Assembly: GCF_014698115.1 (NCBI RefSeq) | Contig: NZ_JACJSJ010000045.1 | Location: forward strand, 1 to 63,205 | DNA length: 63,205 bases | Source of the DNA: Nostoc sp. FACHB-973 | GTDB taxonomy: Bacteria > Cyanobacteriota > Cyanobacteriia > Cyanobacteriales > Nostocaceae | Reading direction: 5' to 3' | Part shown: one piece after another, positions 17,527-27,009 of the stretch | Layout: each line of letters begins with the position of its first letter | Position numbering within the stretch: the first letter of the stretch is position 1 | The notes under the pieces: model-generated | The model's database searches: none | Told to the model about the DNA's origin: nothing | Seen by the model: the letters and a program-made list of their open reading frames with translations, nothing else | Made by a program: the position numbers and the translations under genes

Positions 17527-19731
17527 ATGAAATTTGTACCATTCTATGTTGCTAATCCAGAACAACAAGCTCAACAATATTTCATCAAAGGTAACTACAT
17601 TCAAGCTGCTAGCTACTATGAGCAAGCTATTGAAGTTGAACCAGAAGCGAAGTCTCACTACTGGAACTTAGGATTAATGTTGTTATTGCAGGGACAAGAA
17701 GCCGAAGCACAGATGACTTGGCTGTTGGGGATGGCGGAGGGAGAGTCCCAAGAGGTTGAACAGTGGACTGATGAACTGATAGAAGTTTTACAAACAGAAG
17801 CCTCGCGCCGTGAGCAACTTACAGATTATTCAGTTGCTTGGGCAATTCGCCAGCATATCCGGGAAATTACACCTACAGATGTTAACAATTTGCTGCATCT
17901 GATTGAGTTATCTATCAATCTAGAAACATTTACTGGCGATGAATTAACTTCTCTAGGGTTGATTGATTTACTTGATTCAGGACAAATCCTAGATACTCAG
18001 CTATTGTTGCAAATTTTCGAGAGTATTCTCGTTCATGCCCCCTTACATCCCGCAGTTTTCGAGTTTACAAAAGCTTGTCTAATTCATATTAGTGAGCCTA
18101 AAGATTTCATTAATATTTTGATTCCAGCTACAGTAAAAATTGCTCATTCAATGTGGCAACCACAACTAGCTGCACGCTTGATTGAGCTAGGTTTATGCCT
18201 AGAGCCTAATCATCTAGAAATTTTGCGCCATTTGACTGCTTTCTATCTCAGAGATGGCAATTATTTTGAAGGAATTAATACAGCAAAGTTATGTTATTCC
18301 CTATCAAATACATTGGTGGATAAAATATCTGCAACACATCTTCTACAAAGAGGTTTGATGAATGCTCCTGGTTTTTGGCAAGAAGCTTATACAGTTTTGC
18401 AGCAGCAGGAATATTTATTAAATTCTTTAATAGTAGAACAACCTACAGATATTGAAGCTGCTATGATTCTCCGTCTGTTCAATGCTAACTATTTTGCACC
18501 CTACTTACAAGATAATCCGCATAAAAACAGACAAATTCAGAATAAAATATCGGAATTTTGCCAATTAAATTTACAAAAGCAGAGCAAAGAAGAAGTTAAG
18601 AGATATAGAAGGTCTTCGTTAGGAGATAAATCTAAGTTAAAGAAAATTGGTTACTTATCTCATTGTTTTACCAATCATTCTGTTGGCTGGTTAGCACGAT
18701 GGCTAATTCAACATCATGAACGCGAAAATTTGGAATTATATGGTTATTTTATTAATTACAAACAGGTAAGAGATCCGTTACAAGAATGGTATTTTCATCA
18801 ATTCACTCAGTCTTATCAAGGTGGAATCTACGCGGAAGATATCGCTGAAAAAATCTCCGAAGATGAAATTGATATTTTAATTGATTTGGATAGCATCACC
18901 CTAGATGTTACTTGTGAAATCATGGCACTCAAGCCAGCACCCGTACAAGTAACGTGGTTGGGTTGGGATGCGTCGGGAATACCAGCAGTTGATTACTTTA
19001 TTGCCGATCCTTATGTTTTACCTGAATCGGCTCAGAAGTACTATTCAGAGAAGATTTGGAGGTTACCCCAAACTTATATAGCAATAGATGGTTTTGAAGT
19101 GGGTGTACCTACTTTAAGGCGGGAATCTTTGGATATTCCAAGTGATGCTGTGGTTTATCTTAGCGCTCAAACAGGATTGAAACGCCATCCTGATACAGCG
19201 CGATCGCAAATGAAAATACTCAAAGAAGTTCCCAATAGCTATTTCTTGATTAAAGGGTTAGCCGATACTGGATCTGTTCAAGAGTTTTTTATACAGTTAG
19301 CAGAAGAAGAAGGAGTAGCTAGCGATCGCCTGCGATTTTTACCTTTAGATCCAACTGAATCTGTTCACAGAGCAAATTTAGCGATCGCTGATATTGTATT
19401 AGATACATATCCATATAACGGAGCTACGACAACACTAGAAACACTTTGGATGGGTGTCCCCTTGGTGACACGAGTTGGTGAACAGTTTGCGGCTCGTAAT
19501 AGCTACACTATGATGATGAATGTAGGTGTAACAGAAGGTATTGCTTGGACAGATGAAGAGTATATAGAGTGGGGCGTGCGCTTGGGTAAAGATGCAGTTT
19601 TAAGAGAACAAATTTCTTGGAAGCTGCGACAGTCAAGACAAACAGCACCCTTGTGGAATGCAAAGCAGTTTACTCGTGAGATGGAAAAGGCTTATGAGCA
19701 GATGTGGCAAAGGTATGTGGAAGGAAAATAA
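17527..19731 (+). CDS. ogtA: TPR-SPINDLY/OGT-type glycosyltransferase (GT41-like)
   Basis: A putative protein O-glycosyltransferase. The N-terminus has tetratricopeptide-like repeats (AQQYFIKGNYIQAASYYEQA at residues 15-35), followed by a long helical region to about residue 360. The C-terminal half is the GT41 catalytic region: KKIGYLSHCFTNHSVGWLAR, APVQVTWLGWDASGIPAVDY, YFIADPYVLPE, and the nucleotide-binding lobe TYPYNGATTTLETLWMGVPL. The ATG at 17527 is preferred over TTG at 17521. It lies directly after pilA. From memory, an ogt homologue beside pilA has been linked to hormogonium motility in Nostoc punctiforme. That it modifies the pilin is inference. Cytosolic. Confidence 0.88.
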   Translation: MKFVPFYVANPEQQAQQYFIKGNYIQAASYYEQAIEVEPEAKSHYWNLGLMLLLQGQEAEAQMTWLLGMAEGESQEVEQWTDELIEVLQTEASRREQLTDYSVAWAIRQHIREITPTDVNNLLHLIELSINLETFTGDELTSLGLIDLLDSGQILDTQLLLQIFESILVHAPLHPAVFEFTKACLIHISEPKDFINILIPATVKIAHSMWQPQLAARLIELGLCLEPNHLEILRHLTAFYLRDGNYFEGINTAKLCYSLSNTLVDKISATHLLQRGLMNAPGFWQEAYTVLQQQEYLLNSLIVEQPTDIEAAMILRLFNANYFAPYLQDNPHKNRQIQNKISEFCQLNLQKQSKEEVKRYRRSSLGDKSKLKKIGYLSHCFTNHSVGWLARWLIQHHERENLELYGYFINYKQVRDPLQEWYFHQFTQSYQGGIYAEDIAEKISEDEIDILIDLDSITLDVTCEIMALKPAPVQVTWLGWDASGIPAVDYFIADPYVLPESAQKYYSEKIWRLPQTYIAIDGFEVGVPTLRRESLDIPSDAVVYLSAQTGLKRHPDTARSQMKILKEVPNSYFLIKGLADTGSVQEFFIQLAEEEGVASDRLRFLPLDPTESVHRANLAIADIVLDTYPYNGATTTLETLWMGVPLVTRVGEQFAARNSYTMMMNVGVTEGIAWTDEEYIEWGVRLGKDAVLREQISWKLRQSRQTAPLWNAKQFTREMEKAYEQMWQRYVEGK

Positions 19732-19783
19732 GCTGGGAAAAACTCTTATATTACCGATCTACAAATATATAGAACAGATAATT

Positions 19784-19811
19784 GTAGGGGCACAACATGT
19801 TGTGCCCCTAC
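19784..19811. repeat. 28-bp perfect palindrome (family A core)
   Basis: GTAGGGGCACAACA and its exact complement TGTTGTGCCCCTAC meet without a loop. CCGTGTACTTCATTTACCTG and AAATACGCTGTAT follow, the right half of family A. It sits between convergent genes. Confidence 0.75.
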
Positions 19812-19846
19812 CCGTGTACTTCATTTACCTGAAATACGCTGTATAT

Positions 19847-19874
19847 AAAAAGCCTGTATGAACAGGCTTTTTTT
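19847..19874. terminator. Bidirectional terminator between convergent glycosyltransferase genes
   Basis: Stem AAAAAGCCTGT (19847-19857) and ACAGGCTTTTTTT (from 19862), loop ATGA. T-runs are present on both strands, so it can end the plus-strand pilin/OGT transcript and the minus-strand pse operon, whose last gene stops at 19912. Confidence 0.85.
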
Positions 19875-19911
19875 GTGAAATGTTGGGCATTGCTAGCGTT
19901 ATGATACTTCG

Positions 19912-22900
19912 CTAATCCGAGTTCAATATAAGCTCTGTTTTCAATGTAATCAAACTATCCAAGTCACATAATAGTAAATTGTCTGCGTTCGCTTTTGCAA
20001 TCGCCTCTTGATTTTCAATTTCCAAGACAATACGGGCTTGGATGTGAGGGAAAATAGTTTTCCACTGTAGTTCATCAAATTGCCCAACCAGAGAAATTAC
20101 CGGATCATCAGTTATATCTAACTCTTCTTCTAATAGAAGATTCATAGCAACATCAGATAAAAAGAAATTGATATCATCCTCACAAAGATTATCGATATTT
20201 ATCAATAAAGTAATTTGCTTTTTATCAGGATGCTTTACTAAACTACCGATGACGCTTGCTAGCTGCTGATAGAGGATATCTTCTGGCTGACTCCAGTCTG
20301 GGAAAATAATCAGGTTGATGTCTCTTAATTTTAGTTTTTCAGTAAGAGCGCTCGCCTGGTGCTGTGGAAATACTTCTTGAAATAATTTGCCAATCTGAGC
20401 AGAGTAATCACGACTGTTAAAAAATCTGGGGTTAGCTTGCATTTTTTCCTGAATATGCTGGCTTTTTGAGAAACGCAATTCCGAATTGGTAGCAAGTTCC
20501 ACGCTCAAATTGATATAGTCTACTTCGTTATCTGTAATTAATTCAGGTAGTTGCAGTTCTCGCAGATAAGCAGCTGCATGTCGAGAACGTAGGAATTTAC
20601 CTTCCATTACCACTGCTGGCAAACCAACTTCCAAAGCATCAACTAAAGAGTGACCTCCAGAATGTCTAGGGGAATCTAAATAAATATCGGCTAATTTTAA
20701 ACATTCTTTAACTTCGACCCGACTCGGTAGTGAATCGAGAACAACCAAACGGCTGCGGTCAATTCCATATTTTTCTAAGACCGCGTACATTTGATTTAAA
20801 AAAGGATTAGCAGGATAATAGTTAGTCCAACTGGGAGCAAATGGATATAAAACCAGAACTGAATTCGGTACACTAGCGAGAATTTTTGTCCAAATTTCTC
20901 TTAATTCAGGGATAATTTTAAAGAAATTAGCTCCTGATATGAACACAACAGAGTTCTCAGGTATACCCCAACTTTCTCGTTCAGGTTTAATCTGAGATAC
21001 CTCTGGTTCGATTGTGTAATTGAAACAATAACCAGGCCCATCAACAGTAATTAATTTTTCTCGATAGTGTTCTTGTGCAAAGGGCAATTCTGACAAACTA
21101 CCGGAAATAAAATAGTCAATGTTTCGCATTCCTGTAGTTACTGGAGAAGAACCAAAAGTTACTTGCATACGCGCCAGTCTATGCAACCCTAGCAAAGTAA
21201 TCTGGTGAGTGACAGCAGTTATATTTGTTCCAATTAGAAGTATATCTAAGTCATCTGCACGGATAGTCTCTACTCGACTATTCAATTCCATTGGGAGTTT
21301 AACACATCGGTCGGCACAATTTTGACAATACCTTTCCAATGGGTGTCCCGTTAAATTCATGGTGTACAGAATAATCTCAAACTGATTTCTGTCTAAATAT
21401 TCAAAAGCTGGGAGAGTATGAAAAGTTTCTGTATGCGGAGTAAAGTGAGAGTTTAAAATACCTAGACGAATTTTTGTGCGGTTTTGAGGTCTATCTGGAA
21501 AAATATAATCAATTTCAGCCCCGCAATTTTGTAAAGTAAATTCCATGATATCTGCTCGCTTTGTGTAGATATCTTGCAGATTTTTAGTGGAGAAGTAGAG
21601 CGGAATGAAATTAGCACTTGTAGTAAAGATAGAAGCAATATTCTGGCATAATTTTAAATCAGGATTACTAAATATATTACTATGTAAATAATCTAGCCAT
21701 CCTTGTAGATAGTGATAGTAATTGTCTACCTCTCCTATCTGTTGAAATAAACCTGGAGAGTGGAATATAAATTGAAAATATTCTTGAAGAAACCATTCAG
21801 GGATTGAAACGCATTCATACTGCAACGGTAATTGATGTGCATGGCAATACAACATTCCTGCTAGAAGATACTGGATAGCTTTCGGATGCTCAAATCCTTT
21901 GGGAATTTCTTCTAGCAACTCATTAACAAAAAATATTTCTGTATCTGTAAGAGGTTCATGTTTTATACCGCTATCAAGTAGTGTCTGGTGTGCCTTTCCT
22001 ATTTCACCTGCATATGCTATTGATAATTTTTCTGCACTCATTTGCAACCATAAATCAGCAATTTCCTTTCGAGATTGACGTAGATTTATTTGTGCTATTT
22101 CCTTACCTGGTTCTGTTTGGTAATCGCTAACCCAATTTAAAATTTGATGAGATAACGGTGCGAAAGTTTCAGATTGATGAACCAATAGCATTGGTATCCC
22201 TGTTTTGTGAATACCTGTTCCATTGAAAAAGGTAAATAGGGTTTCAGCGGCTTGCTTAGGTGTAGGCATTTGCCTGATTGTCTTCAAAACTTCGACCATT
22301 GCATGAGAACGCATCAGAGCAAAGGATAATAAAGTTTGTGGGTATTCAAGCAATGGGAAAATTTCTACAGCTTGTTGGTAACTGGAAATTGGGAGACGTT
22401 CAGTAAAAATTTGCTGTTGAATTCCATTTTTTGAAGTAGCCAGCCAACCTCCAAATAAAACTCCTATCATTTCTTGATGCTCATCAGCTAATAATATCTC
22501 TAAAGATGATGATATAAATGACTCATCATATTGATACTGACTATTAGTTACGAGAAAATAATCTTCTTTACTAACTTCTATAATGGATATGATTGACTCT
22601 ATAACATCTTGATAATTTTCCCAGAGTAAATTATTAGAACAGTGAACTATGATGTTCTCATGCCTAGATTGTCTTATCCATTCTGAAAAAAGGCTTGTAT
22701 TATCTTGCTCTCCTTGGTATCGGAGATATATTACACCGACTGGTAGAGTGGCAGATGAATCATTTTGCTGCAAGGTCTGTTGTTTCAGTTTTTGACTAAA
22801 TTCTTGAATTTCTGATATTTCTTGCTGCAAAAAAGCTTCTTCTTCTAATGAAGAACGATCGCGATCCTCAATGCCTGAAATATCATACAAAAATGAACCT

Positions 22901-24396
22901 TTGAGAATGCGATCGCAAATTCTATCTAATGCTATATCGTTACCTGGTTGAAGTTCATCTACACTTTCCAATCTCAAATCGGGCAAATAAGAATCTTTAA
23001 TCCCAAAAGAATGAAACTTAGTTGAATATTTAAAGAAATAGGCATGAGTAAACCTATATAGCTTTCTGAAATCCTCCACTGTAGAACGAGATGATTCAGT
23101 TAGTAAACTATCGACTAGTTGTTTCAAGTTTTCTGGAGCAAGATTCTGATTGTCGAGAAAATATCTTAAAGCTTTATGATAGGTAGAAATTTGAAAACAC
23201 GCGGTTGGAATACCTCTAGCAGATGCTTCAATTGACACAGTGCTGAAAAAAGCGATCGCAGCATCAGTGTGCCATAGCAAAGCATAGGAAGTTAACTGTT
23301 CATATGGCATAACAATTCGCACATTTTTAGGTGCTGAAAGCACCTGTCGATAAGCTCTTGTTATAAAATTAGTATCAGGTGGAGTAACATCATTACCTCC
23401 AATGAATGGATGATGACGAACTACTAAATATTCCTCTCTCTCTGCAAATATATTTATTAATTTTTCAATAATTTCAAGCTGTTCTGTAACTCCTGCATAA
23501 TTTTCAGATGAGCTAACTTCATCTTCACTTGATGTGAAAACTGTAAAGATTTTTGCATTTGCTGGTATCCGCAGTTTTTGTCTAACTTTGGCATAGCCTG
23601 TCTGGAAATTATAAAAAGCCGGCCAATTATAATCAACCCCAATTTCCCGATTAGTAAAGTACTGCTTTACTTGTAATAATTCTGCTTGCTTAAGAGGTAT
23701 ATTTTCCCAGACACTGACACAATCTAGAGCAGGTTTATTACTAAGACAAATGGAATTGTCATAAAAATTAAAGCTATCTGCTATGGAACCTCGTTCATGG
23801 GTAATTATATCTATTTTTTGTTGTTGCGCCACCTCAAAAGCTATCCGATAGGGTGCAATGCGTCCATTAAATAAAATTAAATTTGTTGGCTGGTAAGCAT
23901 TTAGTAATCTGGAAATAGCTTTGTATGTTACCAAGCCATCAATTAGATATTGTTTATGAACCCTACTTACATCATCTCTAGACAGGCTTTTAGCAGATAT
24001 CCTAAAATAAGTATAAATTGATGATATTACCCATTTACCGATTGGTAAGTCATCATATATTGCATTGGCATAATCGTCTAATTGAATTTTTTGTATCCAT
24101 TCGTTAGCGATCGCATAATCATCAGGTGTGATAAAATTACGTAGTTGCAAATAAGGCAAGCCAAATGATTCAAAAAAATGCTGCCCTGTTTGCGAACAAT
24201 TTTGACAAACGTTTATAGCTTGTTCTCTATTTAATTTTCGGGTAATGTAACAGTCTTTATAGACTCCATCACATAAAATAATCACTACTTCACAGTCACG
24301 CATTTCGAGCGCCTTCGCCACAATAGCATCTACTTGGCTGTGAAGTAGCCATGCTGAATATGGAGAAAAAAATAATATCTTTTTATTTTCAGGCAT
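19912..24396 (-). CDS. Giant multidomain glycosyltransferase: capsule-synthesis-like plus SPINDLY/GT41-like
   Basis: A 1494-residue protein and last gene of the pse operon. Residues 1-430 look like a capsule-polysaccharide/KpsS-like glycosyltransferase: start KKILFFSPYSAWLLHSQVDA, middle LVVRHHPFIGG, and IAFFSTVSIEASARGIPTAC. A middle part (about 540-790) begins LPVGVIYLRYQGEQDN and is perhaps a degenerate GT2-like fold. About 990-1370 is GT41/SPINDLY-like: KIRLGILNSHFTPHTETFHT, LHRLARMQVTFGSSPVTTGM, and the nucleotide lobe YLDSPRHSGGHSLVDALEVG. A final domain of about 120 residues (LRDINLIIFPDWSQPEDILY on) is unassigned. There are no membrane segments, so it is cytosolic. The start is 45 bp after pseI. 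It may transfer pseudaminic acid or build on it (inference). Confidence 0.85.
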   Translation of the reverse strand: MPENKKILFFSPYSAWLLHSQVDAIVAKALEMRDCEVVIILCDGVYKDCYITRKLNREQAINVCQNCSQTGQHFFESFGLPYLQLRNFITPDDYAIANEWIQKIQLDDYANAIYDDLPIGKWVISSIYTYFRISAKSLSRDDVSRVHKQYLIDGLVTYKAISRLLNAYQPTNLILFNGRIAPYRIAFEVAQQQKIDIITHERGSIADSFNFYDNSICLSNKPALDCVSVWENIPLKQAELLQVKQYFTNREIGVDYNWPAFYNFQTGYAKVRQKLRIPANAKIFTVFTSSEDEVSSSENYAGVTEQLEIIEKLINIFAEREEYLVVRHHPFIGGNDVTPPDTNFITRAYRQVLSAPKNVRIVMPYEQLTSYALLWHTDAAIAFFSTVSIEASARGIPTACFQISTYHKALRYFLDNQNLAPENLKQLVDSLLTESSRSTVEDFRKLYRFTHAYFFKYSTKFHSFGIKDSYLPDLRLESVDELQPGNDIALDRICDRILKGSFLYDISGIEDRDRSSLEEEAFLQQEISEIQEFSQKLKQQTLQQNDSSATLPVGVIYLRYQGEQDNTSLFSEWIRQSRHENIIVHCSNNLLWENYQDVIESIISIIEVSKEDYFLVTNSQYQYDESFISSSLEILLADEHQEMIGVLFGGWLATSKNGIQQQIFTERLPISSYQQAVEIFPLLEYPQTLLSFALMRSHAMVEVLKTIRQMPTPKQAAETLFTFFNGTGIHKTGIPMLLVHQSETFAPLSHQILNWVSDYQTEPGKEIAQINLRQSRKEIADLWLQMSAEKLSIAYAGEIGKAHQTLLDSGIKHEPLTDTEIFFVNELLEEIPKGFEHPKAIQYLLAGMLYCHAHQLPLQYECVSIPEWFLQEYFQFIFHSPGLFQQIGEVDNYYHYLQGWLDYLHSNIFSNPDLKLCQNIASIFTTSANFIPLYFSTKNLQDIYTKRADIMEFTLQNCGAEIDYIFPDRPQNRTKIRLGILNSHFTPHTETFHTLPAFEYLDRNQFEIILYTMNLTGHPLERYCQNCADRCVKLPMELNSRVETIRADDLDILLIGTNITAVTHQITLLGLHRLARMQVTFGSSPVTTGMRNIDYFISGSLSELPFAQEHYREKLITVDGPGYCFNYTIEPEVSQIKPERESWGIPENSVVFISGANFFKIIPELREIWTKILASVPNSVLVLYPFAPSWTNYYPANPFLNQMYAVLEKYGIDRSRLVVLDSLPSRVEVKECLKLADIYLDSPRHSGGHSLVDALEVGLPAVVMEGKFLRSRHAAAYLRELQLPELITDNEVDYINLSVELATNSELRFSKSQHIQEKMQANPRFFNSRDYSAQIGKLFQEVFPQHQASALTEKLKLRDINLIIFPDWSQPEDILYQQLASVIGSLVKHPDKKQITLLINIDNLCEDDINFFLSDVAMNLLLEEELDITDDPVISLVGQFDELQWKTIFPHIQARIVLEIENQEAIAKANADNLLLCDLDSLITLKTELILNSD

Positions 24397-24441
24397 TTGA
24401 CATATCCTTTGTTAAAAAATACTTTTAATACTTTAAGTCTA

Positions 24442-25494
24442 TTAAACAAATAAGTCCCAGCTTATCGGTGTTCCCCTTTTAGCGTCTTGCTTAATTTTTT
24501 TTCCTATTAAAATATCGTAATATTTCGGTGGCAAACCAAATCCTGGGCGTATTGCCTTGAGGTTTTCTGATGTGAATATATCCCCTGCTTTCATGTCTTT
24601 GGCAACGTAGAGCGATCGCCGATAAACCAATGACTCTTTTTCAGCCTCATCTGCTCCATATTTTATACTGCCCAAAGCTTGCCAAGCTCTTTGCGACTCT
24701 ATTACCAATTGTTGCATCTCTGCTGGTTCCATTGAAAAGGCTGAATCGACTCCACCATCAGCCCGACACAGAGTAAAGTGTTTCTCAATTAATGTAGCCC
24801 CTAAAGCAACACTAGCAACAGCAACTCCAATACCCATTGTGTGATCGGATAACCCTACCTGCACATTAAAGAACTCATGCATTTGAGGAATAGTTAGCAG
24901 GTTAGTGTTTTCTGGTGTGGCAGGATAGCTACTAGTACATTTGAGTAATATTAAGTCTTGACACCCAGCTTTTCGTGCTGTCCGAACAGTTTCATCTAAC
25001 TCAGAAATTGTTGCCATACCAGTAGAAATAATCATCGGTTTACCCGTGCTGGCAACTTTGCGAATTAAAGGTAAATCGGTATTTTCAAAAGAAGCAATTT
25101 TGTAGCAAGGTACATTTAAAGATTCGAGAAAATCTACTGAGGTGGCATCAAAAGGAGTGCTAAACCCAATTATTCCTAGTTCCTCACAACGCTCAAAAAT
25201 AGGTTTGTGCCATTCCCAAGGTGTATAAGCCTGCTGATATAGTTGATACAGGGATTTACCGTGCCATAGACTATTAGGATAATCAATGTAAAAATCACCC
25301 TCATTTATGTCTAAGGTCATCGTGTCAGCAGTATAAGTTTGGAGTTTAAGTGCATGTACTCCAGCTTTGGCAGCTGCTTCAACGATATCCAAAGCTCTTT
25401 CTAATGATTGGTTGTGATTGCCGGAAATTTCAGCAACTACGAAGGGGAGATGGCTAGCGCCGATTATTCGATTTGCAACGTTAATTTCTCGCAT
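24442..25494 (-). CDS. pseI: Pseudaminic acid synthase (NeuB/PseI family)
   Basis: Condenses 2,4-diacetamido-trideoxy-altrose with phosphoenolpyruvate to give pseudaminic acid; cytosolic. The NeuB barrel begins with FVVAEISGNHNQSLERALDI and KAGVHALKLQTYTADTMTLD. It continues with GFSTPFDATSVDFLESLNVP, YKIASFENTDLPLIRKVA and the metal/PEP-site segment QVGLSDHTMGIGVAVASVAL plus LIEKHFTLCRADGGVDSAFS. The C-terminal SAF (antifreeze-like) domain is VYRRSLYVAKDMKAGDIFTS on. The YTADTMTLD text and the DGGVDSAFS pattern favour PseI over NeuB or LegI. 350 residues is normal. It starts 12 bp after the pseG stop. Confidence 0.95.
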   Translation of the reverse strand: MREINVANRIIGASHLPFVVAEISGNHNQSLERALDIVEAAAKAGVHALKLQTYTADTMTLDINEGDFYIDYPNSLWHGKSLYQLYQQAYTPWEWHKPIFERCEELGIIGFSTPFDATSVDFLESLNVPCYKIASFENTDLPLIRKVASTGKPMIISTGMATISELDETVRTARKAGCQDLILLKCTSSYPATPENTNLLTIPQMHEFFNVQVGLSDHTMGIGVAVASVALGATLIEKHFTLCRADGGVDSAFSMEPAEMQQLVIESQRAWQALGSIKYGADEAEKESLVYRRSLYVAKDMKAGDIFTSENLKAIRPGFGLPPKYYDILIGKKIKQDAKRGTPISWDLFV

Positions 25495-25506
25495 TTACTC
25501 TCTCAA

Positions 25507-27009
25507 CTAACCAAATTTATACTTGTCTATGATAAGAAGGATTGCTTGATGTCCTTGTAGTGTGATTATTCCCATACTCTGAAAACCAGCTTTGGAAAAT
25601 GCCCTAACAGACGCCTGATTACTTGGTTTTATATAGGCTTGAATCCTAGTAATATCAGATTCATCAAATAATTGTTTACAAGCTAATTTAATCAAGCTAC
25701 TTCCATAATTTTGATTACGAAATTTTGGGTCAATACTCATAGAAATAGTAGCTTCATAATTTTCTATGTCATATCGAATCTGTCCAATAGGTACATCATT
25801 CTTATTAATGGCAATGTAAAAGATACAATTAGGGTTAATCAATTTAGATTGAAACCATTGAACATGATGTTCCCAAAGTATAGACTTTGAGGAAAAAGAA
25901 ACCGCACGTACTTCTGGAGCGTTTGACCATTCCCATAGCAACCGACAATCATCTTGCTGTACTGAGCGCAATTGAAAAAAGTTATCTTTTACATAACTCA
26001 AGACTCGACTGCTTCCTTCACCATCCACTAATTCTTGACTACATCTAGTCATTTTTTCCCGGCTTTCGGTAGTTATTAGTAATTGCGCTACTCCCGATGC
26101 TATTTCAACAGCAGAAACATTCTCATGCCATCCTAAATTTACAATTACTCCCATTGCCTCTAGGTTTTCGGCAATCGCCCCTTGATTTTCAGCTAAAATC
26201 AGCACTAGACTAGGCAAACCCATAAAAGCTAGTTCCCAACAAGTGCTACCACCAGCTGTCACTGCCACATCAGCCCAAGCCATTAGCTCAGGCATATTTG
26301 TAACATTCCTTTTCAGTTGAATAGGAAACCTTGACTCCTGACTAGCCGATCGCAGCTGCTCATAATGTGGATTACTTCCTCCAACTACAACTACTGCTTC
26401 TAACCCTTCCACCTCTACTTGTTGCAATCCTTGAATCACCTTGAGAGTTACATTATCTGGATCTGCACCGCCTAGTGTAACTAATAGCTTCTTAGCTATC
26501 AGAGGGAGCGATCGCTGCCATCCTTGCCACTGCCCAAATTCCCGCCGCAAAAGGCTATAGCTTGTACCAAGTAACAGTTTGGTATATGGCTCTCTATTTC
26601 TGTACAATTCCTCACAAGCATGAATATTTTGATTTAAAACAATGTCCGCGTGGTACTGTTTTGCGTGTCCATAATCATCAATGAATAAAAGTTTTAGCTC
26701 AGATTCCTTGATGATTTCTTGATACTTAGCACCAAAATAGTAACCATCCACCACAACCCAATTGGCATCAAACTGGCGTGCGATTTTCGCTGTTTCTTCG
26801 GCATCTTCAGCACTTCCAATCTCAATCGGCAGATGGATAACTTCCATTCCTTCCGACTTTAACCGAGTTTTCAAATCTGGGGCTTCTGTTGCCATCCCAA
26901 AAATTACCTGACCACCTGTATCTTGCCAAGCCTGAGCCAAAGCCAGACAGCGCATTACATGACCTGTGCCTATTTGTATTGATGCATCTGCCCGGATAAA
27001 TAGCTTCAT
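25507..27009 (-). CDS. pseG: PseG-PseH fusion: UDP-sugar hydrolase plus N-acetyltransferase
   Basis: Two pathway steps in one chain. Residues 1-350 are PseG, the GT-B-like hydrolase removing UDP from the altrose intermediate: MKLFIRADASIQIGTGHVMR has the catalytic His of the GTGH motif, and GGADPDNVTLKVIQGL and AGGSTCWELAFMGLPSLVL follow. Residues about 355-500 are a GNAT acetyltransferase (LRSVQQDDCRLLWEWSNAPE, SIDPKFRNQNYGSSLIKLAC, AGFQSMG), matching PseH, the N4-acetyltransferase. The ATG at 27009 overlaps the TGA of the upstream methylase gene (ATGA), so translational coupling is likely. PseG and PseH are separate proteins in many bacteria; fused forms occur elsewhere. Confidence 0.93.
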   Translation of the reverse strand: MKLFIRADASIQIGTGHVMRCLALAQAWQDTGGQVIFGMATEAPDLKTRLKSEGMEVIHLPIEIGSAEDAEETAKIARQFDANWVVVDGYYFGAKYQEIIKESELKLLFIDDYGHAKQYHADIVLNQNIHACEELYRNREPYTKLLLGTSYSLLRREFGQWQGWQRSLPLIAKKLLVTLGGADPDNVTLKVIQGLQQVEVEGLEAVVVVGGSNPHYEQLRSASQESRFPIQLKRNVTNMPELMAWADVAVTAGGSTCWELAFMGLPSLVLILAENQGAIAENLEAMGVIVNLGWHENVSAVEIASGVAQLLITTESREKMTRCSQELVDGEGSSRVLSYVKDNFFQLRSVQQDDCRLLWEWSNAPEVRAVSFSSKSILWEHHVQWFQSKLINPNCIFYIAINKNDVPIGQIRYDIENYEATISMSIDPKFRNQNYGSSLIKLACKQLFDESDITRIQAYIKPSNQASVRAFSKAGFQSMGIITLQGHQAILLIIDKYKFG

